From Litsea cubeba (lineage: Eukaryota > Streptophyta > Magnoliopsida > Laurales > Lauraceae): DNA of 64,000 bases. The stretch lies in NCBI GenBank assembly GCA_012931725.1, contig CM022955.1, positions 10,814,885 through 10,878,884 on the forward strand, in the 5' to 3' direction. The notes beneath the pieces were generated by a model. That model was not told the DNA's origin. It worked only from the letters and a program-made list of their open reading frames with translations, and ran no database searches. A program made the position numbers and the translations under genes. Positions 35,601-47,600 of the stretch are shown here, in pieces (position 1 is the first letter of the stretch; each line of letters begins with the position of its first letter).

Positions 35601-38600
35601 TTCTAGTGCTTCGTCTACTTTCCTCTTCTTTGCAAAAAGAAAAAAATTCTTTTCTTTTTTAAGAGAGTAGTACCTGACATTCAGAGACATGCAAAAACAA
35701 GAGAGAGAAAGTCTGTGAATTACTTTGTTTCGATGATCTCCATCTTGGATTTCTTCTCTTTAAATAGAGTTTACAATGCCTATGTTTAGGCTACAAATCA
35801 AGAAATTAAAGCTAATCAGATCAATTAGATCTCTAACAAAAGGAATACAACGGTGTTGCCTAGCTGTACAAGATATGACTAAGTCTCCTCTTTATAAGTG
35901 GGCTGGGCTTTATCATCATACAAGTGGACTGGGTCCATGGGCCTATTATGATACAATATTACACTTTAACACCCCCCCTCAAATTGATGCGGGGAATCAA
36001 CCAGCAACAATTTGCGAACCAGGAATTCATGCCGCGGCCGTGGAAGGCCTTTGGTGAGAATATCAGCAAGCTGGAACTCAGTGGAAATATGGGGAAGAGT
36101 AATGACTTTGCGATCATACTCGTCCCGAATGAAGTGACAGTCTACTTCAATATGTTTTGTCCGCTCATGAAACACAGGGTTTTCAGTAATTCGAATGGCA
36201 CTTGTATTGTCGGCATGAAGAGGAGTTGGTTTGGTCTGCGAGAATCCAAGCCCTGAGAGCAACCCACGTAGCCATAAGATCTCAGAACAAGCAGAAGACA
36301 TGGCTCGGTATTCGGATTCCGTAGAAGATTTGGAGACTTTATCTTGCTTTTTACATTTCCAGGATATCAAGGCGTCTCCCAAGTAAACACACCATCCTGT
36401 GGTAGAGCGACGTGTGTCCGGACAGCCGGCCCAATCCGCATCAGAATAAGCAGTTAGAGTAAGTGGTGTGCCAACTGGAAAAAATAAGCCGCGGGTCGAG
36501 GGTACCAATGATATATCGAATAATCCGTTTGACGGCCGCCAAATGATGATGCCGTGGGGCAGTCATAAACTGACTAACCAGATTAACGGCATAAGAGATA
36601 TCTGGTCGAGTAATGGTCAGGTAGACAAGGCTACCAACCAAACGACGATAGAAAGTAGGATCAGGTAGGAGATCGCCGTCTTGTTGACGAAGCTTGACAT
36701 TTACTTCTAATGGTGTGTCAACTGGGCGAGAATCACCGAGATCGGCGAGATCCACTAGGTCAGTAGCATATTTGTGCTGATGAAGAAACAAGCCTTTCTT
36801 GGATTGATGGACTTCTAAACCCAAGAAATAATTCAACGGTCCCAAATCCTTCATATGAAACTTATCTTGCAGAGATGCCTGTACCTGTTGAATCATATCA
36901 CTGTGAGGGCCTGTAATAATGATATCATCAACATACACAAGAAGAATTGTTAATCCTCTGGAGGAATGAAGTGTGAACATTGAAGGATCATATGGGCTCT
37001 GTATAAAGGAAAGCTGAAGGAGAGTGGTCCGGAACTTGTCGAACCAGGCTCGGGGTGCCTGTTTGAGGCCATATAAAGATCGTCGTAACCGAGCAACATC
37101 GGTCTTGGAAGAAGAAGGAATTCCATGAGGAAGACGCATGTAGACTTCTTCTTTAAGGTCCCCATGAAGAAAAGCATTCTTCACATCCATCTGATATAGG
37201 GGCCAGGATTGAGAGGCAGCTATGGCAAGAACGGTACGCACAGTTGTCATTTTGGCCACTGGAGCAAAAGTCTCCTCATAGTCGATACCGTACTCCTGCC
37301 TGTTTCCAAGTGCAACTAGACGAGCTTTATAGCGATCCAAGGATCCATCAGACTTTAATTTCACCGAGTATACCCACTTGCAACCAATTGGTTTGACAGA
37401 GGAAGGACAGGTAACAATGTCCCATGTATGATTTTCTTGAAGGGCACGTAGTTCTTCCTGCATAGCCTGTATCCAACAATCATGGTGCACTGCCTGAGAG
37501 TACGAGTTAGGGATAGAAATAGAAGACAAAGTGGTTAATAAGGAGGCATGAGTAAAACCATAGCGATCAGGGGGCTTTGTGTGGCGAATGGATCGGCGAA
37601 GAGGAGCCGGAGGTGGATTAGGTGCAGTATCAGGAACAGGAGGCGCCGGAGGTTGATCAGGTGCAGGATCAGGAGCATTCAAGGTAGGCGTAGCGAGAGA
37701 CCCAGAGCCAGGATCACCTGTAACATTCCGTCGTTTATACACAAAATTCGGCTTAAACCGAGTAACAGGCGGAGGCGTTGTATCTGAAAATGATGGCAAA
37801 AAAGAGAACGAGACAGATTCATTTGAATCACCATTCCGTGGAAAGAAATATTGATTCTCAAAAAACACGACATTGCGAGACACTCGAATTCTTTTTGCAT
37901 TAGAATCATAACAGAGATAGCCTTTTTGATTAAGAGCATAACCGAGAAAGGCACAGATGGAGGATTGAGCTGTGAGCTTAGTGCGCTCAGTTGGAGGAAG
38001 AAGAACAAAACAAACACACCCAAAAGGACGAAGATGATTATAGAGTGGATGCTTTTGAAAAAGTCGAAAAAAACGGTGTCTGGTTGTCTATTCTAGATGA
38101 AGGTAGGCGGTTTATGACATGCACAGCGGTGGAAAGGGCTTCGGGCCAAAACCGAGTTGGAACTGAAGATGAGAGCAAAAGTGAACGAGCAATATCCAAG
38201 AGATGTCGGTTTTTCCGCTCAGACACACCATTTTGTTGGGGGGTGTAAGGACAAGATCGTTGAGAGATGATGCCTTTGGATTGTAAAAATGCTTGAAATT
38301 CCTTAGAAACATACTCTCCCCCTGAATCAGACCGAAGAATTTTAATTGTAGTGGAAAATTGATTCTCAACATAAGACAAGAAAACTTTAAAAACCGAGAA
38401 AACATCAGATTTAGCATGCAAAAAATAAATCCAAGTAAAACGACTATAATCATCAATGAATGTAACGAAGTATTTATAATGAGAATGAGAGATAACAGGT
38501 GCAATGCCCCACACATCACTATGAACAATATCAAAGCATTTCAGTGCTAGAGAATCATGAAGGGGAAAAGGAAGGGTTTTCCCTTTCCCCATTTTGCAGC

Positions 38601-41600
38601 TATCACAACTAAAAGAAACATCCTTAAAAGAAACTTTATTATCATTAATTAAACCAGAATTTAATAAAAACATCAAAGTTTTGGAATTAGGATGTCCTAA
38701 ACGATTATGCCACAACTGACATTTATTATGACTAAAATGGGAAAACAAAGCAGACTCCGAAGAGAACTTTTCATTTGACGAAATCTGGAGGGGAAACAGT
38801 CGGCCCAGCTTAGGGCCCTTCGCTAGCACCTTCCCCGATGTTTGATCCTGCACAACACAACCAGAGCGAGAAAACAAGATGGAGCAATTACTATCAACAA
38901 GTTGACCAACTGATAACAAATTTGTGGTTAAGCGGGGAGAGAGAAAAACATTATGCAAGGGTAATGAATGAGGAACCTTTCCGACAGCAGAAATGGGAAT
39001 ACTGCCACCACTAGCAGTATTGATGCAGAGGTCTCCATCATACTTTCTAATATGAGTCATATTGACATGAGAGTGTGTCATGTGATTGGAGGCCCCTGAA
39101 TCAATATACCAGGTGGAAGTTGAAGATTTTGGATTACCTGATAGGCCAAGAGCAGAGAAAGCATTAATGATCATTTGCTGGACCATTTCAGGAGTGAGGG
39201 TAGAAGAAGAAGAGGCAGCAGGTGGTGCAGATATGACTGTTGAAGAAGCATCAGGAAGATGTGCAGAGTATGCGCTCTGTTGCTGAGATGATGCAGGTAT
39301 GACTGGTGAAGTAGTGTCAGGAATAGGTGCATAGTAGGCTCTCTGTTGCGGTGCCCTATTTGCCTGATTCTGAGGTCGCTTCCGGCATTCTGGAAGAACA
39401 TGACCTTTGGTTTTGCAGTAGGAACAAAATTTCTGGTCACACTGAGTGGAAACATGTCCGAGTTTGTGGCAGCAAAAACATTTGACCCTGCTCATGTCCC
39501 TGGTCTGAGGCTTACCCCTAGCAACATAAGCAACATCGACAGGAGCAGTCTGAGGAGTATTCTGAGTAAGTGCCGTCTGAGTCATCAAGCGCTGTTCCTC
39601 TCTAAGGAGTTCACCCAAACATGATTCGAGTGAAGGGGATGGAACCCTGCTCAGTAAGTTGGACCGGACATTTTCAAATTGAGGTCGTAACTTCATTAGA
39701 AATTGATCCCGCTGACTTGTCTGATGAATCTCTTGAATAGAGGCTAAGGAGTCAGCAGGAAGGGCAGCATAAATAAGCTCAGCGTAATCAGTCCACAGAC
39801 TGGTAAACTGAGAGTAGTAATCCTGTATCGACATGGTCCCTTGAACAAACTGCGAGATTTCATGTTCTAAATGAAACCTACGAGCAGAATTTTCTTGCAA
39901 ATATATCTTTTTTAAATAAAGCCACATTCCTTTGGCAGTCTTGTAGGGACGAAGATTCAGGATAAACTGTGCATCGACGGACCCCAATATCCAGGTCATG
40001 ATCTGGCAATCTTTAACCTCCCATTTAGATAGGAGCTTGTCATCATTAGGTTTGGGATCGGAATCATCAATATGTCCCCAGAGTTCTTTACCCTTAAGGT
40101 AAATTTGAAATTGAAAAGACCAAGTGGTATAGTTTGTACCATTAAATTTGATCAACTTGAGATCACCTTTCTCCATTGGTAGCAATGTAGAAATAACAGA
40201 ACAAGCAGCAAGTCGACAACCAGCTCAATAACTTGTAACTCAAAAAAAATATACTCACATCCACAATAAAGAGTTTTAATCCGACAGCAAGAGACAGGAA
40301 CCAGAATCACAGTATCCAATTCAGAAACCAATAGCATGCAGCAGCAGAAGAAAGAAGCAAGAAAAAACAGATTTGCAGCCACAGAACACAAATAGTGCAA
40401 AAAAAATGCACTAAAACAGCCCAGACGACCCAAAAATTTGGGTTTGGATCCTTACGTGGGGCCCACAGATTGATCAAATGGATGATCAGAACCACAGCCA
40501 GAAACCAGTGTCTAATTATCTTTGCAGCAGTACTAGTTTTATCCAAATCCAATCAGAATCAAGTAAACTGTGTGGCTGTGATGAAAACTATTTAAGAAAA
40601 GTGAATAATCACAAGATGTGACAAATCACCTACCTCTGATCCCTTAAAAATGCTGGAAAAATCTTCAAAAATACAAGAAGAAATGGGCGACCAAGGCTGA
40701 AGTAAACCGAGTGGAGTTTGAGATGATCATAAGTGGGCCACCATTGATCAGAGAAGAATACAGCGACGATTTGCTTCCCCAAAACACAGATCTGCGATCT
40801 GTATGCAAGACAGTCCTCAGAAGCTATCCACAAACACTAGAAGGAGCAGGCGACCAGATTAGTTACAGTATCCAGACTCAATGGTGCTGATCTGTGATGG
40901 GCCACGTCTGATCACACCCTGATCTGGCGAATTCCAGTGCTTGGAAGATGAAGAAAAAATATCCAGAGAGTCTCACAGAGACTATGGCAACTTCCAATGC
41001 TTGGAAGATGGAGAAGATTCACTCAGAGGCTTGAAGCTCTGATACCATGACATTCAGAGACATGCAAAAACAAGAGAGAGAAAGTCTGTGAATTACTTTG
41101 TTTCGATGATCTCCATCTTGGATTTCTTCTCTTTAAATAGAGTTTACAATGCCTATGTTTAGGCTACAAATCAAGAAATTAAAGCTAATCAGATCAATTA
41201 GATCTCTAACAAAAGGAATACAACGGTGTTGCCTAGCTGTACAAGATATGACTAAGTCTCCTCTTTATAAGTGGGCTGGGCTTTATCATCATACAAGTGG
41301 ACTGGGTCCATGGGCCTATTATGATACAATATTACACTTTAACAGTACCTTCAGTTGTTGCCGGTTTTTCTGTAGAGAAACTCGAGGGGGGTGGGGGAGA
41401 GTGGGGTGTTTCAGTCCCAAAGTGGAGTTGGAAATGGTAATTACAAAAGAAAATTTAAAAGGGCCCAACAGTTTTTCCATTTGTTATGTTGCCATTTAAG
41501 TGTTTGAGCATAGAGTTTTCTTTTCTATTTTTTTTTTTTTGAAAAGTGCATAGCATAGAGTTTTCTTCATATGCTGCCGTCTATGTTCTCTTGTAAAAAA

Positions 41601-44600
41601 TTTCTTATCAGAGTCCTGCATCTGCCCTTTCCTCCTAAATAGGCTTTGGGCTTGGTACTAAGACCAAGTTGGACCCGACCCGGTTTGAAAGCCCAGCACA
41701 GTAGTTGTAAAACTTGTGCTGGAAATCAGTTATTTGTTATTAAATATGCTGTGGTATACCACAGAATCATAATCTTTTCTTTCACCTTGTCCAACCAAGG
41801 CAGGTATTTTGCTGTTGGTAGCGCTGATGCACTGGTTAGCCTTTGGGATCTCTCAGAAATGCTGTGTGTCCGCACATTTACCAAACTCGAGTAAGTTTCA
41901 CCAGAGTTTTTTTTCCCCCCTTTTTAACATGCAAATTTGGTGACCGTTGCATCGCTACTGCATATCAACCATTGGGGTTGGGTTGAGCTTATCCAGGCTT
42001 CTTCACTAGTTTGTTTTTTTTCCCAAAAACAAAGCTGTTTCTTTTGTTCGCAGATGGCCTGTCAGAACTGTAAGTTTTAATTACACTGGAGAGTACATTG
42101 CTTCTGCAAGTGAAGATTTATTCATTGATATTGTAAGCCCCTCTCGATTCTTCTTATACAGTGTATTTTTTTTTTTTTTTTTGTATTGTCAAATTATAGA
42201 CTAAAACTTATAGCTTATTGAAATGATACTGCTGTATTATCAACAGTCAAGTGTTCAGACAGGACGGACTGTCCATCAAATCCCATGTCGTGCCGCAATG
42301 AATAGTGTGGAATGGAATCCCAAATACAATCTACTGGCTTATGCAGGAGACGACAAGAATAAGTACCAGGCTGATGAAGGTACTTTGTTCGCTCTGATTT
42401 CCTTTTCGTGTCAAGTGTCCTGCTTCATTTAGATCCTTGGAACTGGGTACTCTGTAACGAGGTTACTCTCAACACTATTACCTGTTACCCCATTAACTGA
42501 TAGTGATTGTTGCAGATAACAAAAAAACTATAAACTAAACATAACTAGGTTATCCACATGCATGAACTTTAAAATTATGTACTACTACATCTGCATGGAC
42601 TCAATTTATGCCAGATCCAAACGAGCAGAGTAATCATCAAGGAAGAGCAACATAACCAGGACCAAGAGATCTTGTAAGGAATTATGTGATTCTTGATCCC
42701 CAGATATGCATGGAATCATCTGGTCTTTAGCATGTTAATAACATGTGGGATGAATTGATGCTAGACGAGGATGACTAGCCTAAATGATATGATTTGAGAT
42801 CAAGAAGTTAACTAACAATTACAATTAAATCTCTAAAACCGAAACTAAGAACGCCATTCAATGTAAAACCTGTCAAAGTTGCTAGCCAGTAATCCCAAAA
42901 CCAATTGGTGACAGGAAACTGCACAAACAACTACTTAACACCCCCCCTCGGGCGGGACACCGCCTGTCAAATTCAAGATGGCTCAGGCCCACTTGGGCCC
43001 AATATAATGTTATTCAATCACGTTGGATTTGGTCAAATCTTTGCACAGCTCCTTCCTTCTTTAATTAGATTGTAAATAGATACACCTTCTTTAAAAGTAG
43101 ATTGTAATTAGATTAGCAAATTTGTAGAGCTGATTTGTAGCTGATTTGTAGCCTTTGATAAGGCATCTGTATTCTTTATAATGGGAGAAAATCTCCAATG
43201 AAAGACAGACGAAATTATTCAATTCTAAATCTTCTCTTGATGCTACGTTTGACATGGTATCAGAGCCTTCTTCCTGGTGTCTTCTATCTTTTGTCTTCTA
43301 GCTATAAATTCCTTCTTGAATCTCAGTGATAACAGTCATTCCTTGTGGCTGTTCATGCGTGTTTCACATAGAATCTTCATCAACATCTTGACATCCGATC
43401 ACTGTGGCCCACCTGTGATCACTGTGATCAGTCCTGCTGCTCTTGGAAAACACAGATCCTGTGTCTCAGAAGCAAACAGATCAAAGATCTGTAATCTTGA
43501 CAACAAACAGATCAGGGATCTGTGTCCTTTGCAACAGAACAGTCTTCTGTAGTGATATGATCGATAGTGGCCCACCTGCGATCATCATGGGATCTTCAGC
43601 AATCTATACAGCAATGGTCGACCAACCCTCCTGGTAATTTTGGAGATTTTTTCAGCATTTTTTCAAGATCAGAGGTAGGCCATTTGAACCAACTTGTGAT
43701 ATTCTGGTTTTCTAAGATTGTTTTGATCTCAGCCGTTCAAAATCTTGGATTATGATTGGATTTCAATAAATCTTGTACCTCTGGAAAGATAATTTGATTC
43801 TGCCTGCATCGTGTGGATCCAATTCTCACTCAGATCAAGCAGTGGGCCCCACGCAGGGAACCAACAGTCAAATTCAAGGTCGCCTGGGCTCTATTTTTTG
43901 TGAATTTGGTCACAGAATTTTTTTTCTGTCATCCTGCAATATTTGGGATCTACACACAACCTGTTTTGATCTTCTGCAGTACAAGTTCTGTCTAGTTCTA
44001 CACTGTTTGGGCTTTGCACAGTCTGATTTGCTGGATTTTGGTTCTGTTACTGTTTAAATGGAAAAGTCAGACATTAAATTGATTCAATTTAATGGTAAAA
44101 ACTATCCAGCATGGGCTTTTCAATTTCAATTATATCTTGAAGCCAAGGAACTATGGGGCTTTGTTTCTGGTTCTGATCCGAAGCCCACAGAGGATGATAA
44201 AAAGATCTCTACTTGGAATACAAAAGATGCAAAAATAAAAACATGGATTCTCGGGGCTATGGAACCTCATCTGATTCTGAACCTCAAACCCTACATGACC
44301 TCCAAGGAGATGTGGGGTTACTTGCAGACAGTATATCATCAAGATAATTCTGCACGTCAGTTTCAACTTGAGTGTGAAATCGCAGAATATAATCAAGGCA
44401 CCTTGTCCATTCAGGACTATTATTCTGGTTTCCGCAATTTGTGGAGTGAATACGATGGGATCAAATATGCTTCTGTTCCAAACAATGTTCTTAAAACTAT
44501 ACAAGACCTTCAAGCCTCCAGTCATAGGGACCAGTTTTTGATGAAATTGCGCCCTGAATATGAGACTGTTACATCATCTCTGCTGAGCCGGAAACCATTA

Positions 44601-47600
44601 CCATCTTTGGATATATGTTTGAATGAGCTTCTGCGAGAAGAACAACGTATTCACACAAAGGCCCATCTGGAACAACAGCACACTGCAACTTATCCTGTTG
44701 CATACTCTGCTAAAGGGAACACTCAGTCTCCTCCGACCTCTCAGTCTTCTCAGACTCCTCAGACTCGGGATATGAGCAACGTCCAATGCTACTCTTGCAA
44801 AAAGTATGGACATCTTGCAACACAATGCAACCAAAAATTCTGTAATTACTGCAAGAAGAAGGGACACATCATTACTGAATGTCGCCGCCGTCCACAAACC
44901 CGGACTCCCAATGCCTATGCTGCCAAGATAGACTATTCTACTGCTGCTGCTGCATCCAACTCAATGCCTTCACAGCCTGGTTCTTCTTCCTCTGCTCTCA
45001 CTCCCGAATTAGTTCAACAAATGATCGTCAATGCTTTTTCTGCACTTGGCATCACAGGTAAAACTAAATCTCCTTCTTCCATTTGGTATCTTGACTCTGG
45101 AGCATCAAATCACCTGACTCATTCCAGTGCACAACTCTCTAGCTTGAAAAAATATACTGGCAATACTCATGTTCAAACCGCCGATGGCGGCCATCTTCCT
45201 ATCACTGCATTTGGAGATATTTCCAGTATCTTGCCCTTACAGAATGTTTATCACTGTCCTCATTTAGTTTCAAACCTTCTTTCAGTTGGACAACTCGTTG
45301 AAAACAACTGTAATGTTTCGTTTTCTTCCTCTGGTTGTGTTGTGCAGGACCAGATGTCAGGGAGGGAGATCGCGAGGGGGCCTAAAATTGGACGCTTGTT
45401 TCCTCTTGATCTGTCTACTCCAATTAGGAATAATTCAGCAAATGATTTTTGTTTTTCTGCTCAAAATAATTGTCAATTGTGGCATAGTAGACTTGGACAT
45501 CCTAATTTTAAAACCATGTCTCACATGGTTAATTCTGGATTGTTAAACTCAATAGGTCTTTCTAAATTTGTTTCTTTTGATTGTGCTACATGTAAGTTGG
45601 GTAAAAGCAAGACTCTTCCTTTTTCTGTCTCTACTTCTAATAGCACTCAGTGTTTTGATTTAGTTCATAGTGATGTCTGGGGTATTGCTCCTCATTTGTC
45701 TCATGCTCATTATAAATATTTTGTGACATTTATTGATGATTATAGTAGATTTACATGGGTCTATTTTTTGCATTCTAAAGCTGATGTCTTTCATGTTTTC
45801 AAGATGTTTTTAGCATATGTTGAGAATCAATTTTCCACTTGCATTAAAATTTTACGCTCTGATTCGAGAGGTGAATATCTGTCTACAGAATTTCAACATT
45901 TTTTACAACAAAAAGGAATCATTTCTCAGAAATCTTGTCCTTATACCCCTCGGCAGAATGGGGTTGCTGAAAGGAAAAACAGGCATCTTCTTGATATTAC
46001 TCGATCTCTTCTCATTGAATCTTCCGTTCCGACACGTTTTTGGACGGAAGCTCTTAGCACTGCTGCTCACCTTATAAATCGATTAACATCTTTTTCTTTG
46101 GAAAATGAGAGTCCTTTTTATCGATTATACAAATCTACACCACTTTATGATGATCTACATGTTTTTGGATCGGTGTGTTTTGTACATTTACCTCCTTCTG
46201 AGCGTAACAAACTTACTGCCCAATCTGTTAAATGCGCTTTTCTAGGCTATGCTAGTCATCAAAAGGGGTTTCTTTGTTATGATCCTCACACACGGCGCAT
46301 TCGTACCTCCCGTAATGTCGTCTTTTTTGAAAATCAATATTTTTTCCAAGAACATCTTGATTTTGTAGAGTCTTCATCTGTAGTTTCCTTCCCGGGTTTT
46401 TCGGATAAAAAACCATTTGTGAAATTTGATCCTAGTTTCGTTTATCAGAGGCGGAGTAAAACTGCGACTACACATAGTCCCCCTAACGATCCCCCAACTG
46501 TATCTGGTCCAACTGGCGATCCTCCCTTACGCCGTTCATCTCGGATTTCAGTGCCTCCAAATCGTTATGGATTTACCCACACTTCCTTAATGGCCACCAT
46601 GTCTTCTACTTCTATCCCAAACTCATATTCCCAGGCTGTGCAGCATGAGTGTTGGAATAACGCTATGCAGGATGAATTGGATGCTCTTGCGCAAAATCAT
46701 ACATGGGATGTGGTTCCATGTCCTTCTTCTGTTAAGCCAATAGGTTGCAAGTGGATCTATTCTATCAAGCTTAACTCTGATGGAACTCTGGCTCGGTATA
46801 AGGCGCGTCTTGTTGCTCTCGGTAATCGGCAGGAATATGGTATTGATTATGACGAGACGTTTGCCCCGGTAGCCAAAATGACCACTGTTAGGACTCTTCT
46901 TGCCATTGCAGCATCCCAATCATGGCCTCTCTACCAGATGGACGTCAAGAATGCATTTCTTCATGGTGATCTCAAAGAAGATGTATATATGCGCCTTCCT
47001 CAGGGGGTTTCCTCTATCATTACGGGTGCTGTTGCCAAACTACGGCGTTCTCTCTATGGCCTAAAACAAGCCCCCCGGGCATGGTTTGAAAAATTCCAAC
47101 ATGCTCTTAGCCACTTGGGATTCCATCCTAGTCCATATGATCCATCCATGTTCCTTCATCATGCTTCTACGGGGATTACTATTCTTCTTGTTTATGTGGA
47201 TGACATCATCATTACAGGCACCGATGCAGATATGATTCACCAACTTCAGGCCTCTCTTCATGAAACTTTCCACATGAAAGACCTTGGACCCCTAAACTAT
47301 TTTTTAGGTCTTGAAGTTCATCAATCTGCAAAAGGCATCGTTCTCCATCAACATAAATATGCTCTTGACTTAATTGAAATGGCTGGACTTCAAGGTTCTG
47401 CTCCCGTCGATACTCCAGTTGAAGTCAATGTTAAACTTCACCAAGACAGTGGGGATCCTCTCCCTGATCCTACTCTCTATCGTCGCCTCGTTGGCAGCCT
47501 GATCTACTTGACGATAACTCGTCCTGATATTTCTTATGCAGTCAATTTAGTCAGTCAATTCATGACTAATCCTAAACATCTTCATTTGGCTGCGGTTCGA

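Larger units (their letters stand above)
35675..41344 (-). mobile_element. Ty1/copia element in TEX1 intron 7, antisense
   Basis: A full-length 5670-bp element. The LTRs (35675-35971 and 41048-41344, 297 bp each) look identical, and the 5-bp duplication is GTACC (35670-35674 and 41345-41349). On the minus strand the order is LTR, primer site TGGTATCAGAGC (41047-41036, directly adjacent), gag-protease-integrase, RT, RNase H, polypurine tract GAGGGGGGG (35980-35972), LTR. Two single-base frame changes split the polyprotein. Identical LTRs mean a recent insertion. Confidence 0.95.
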
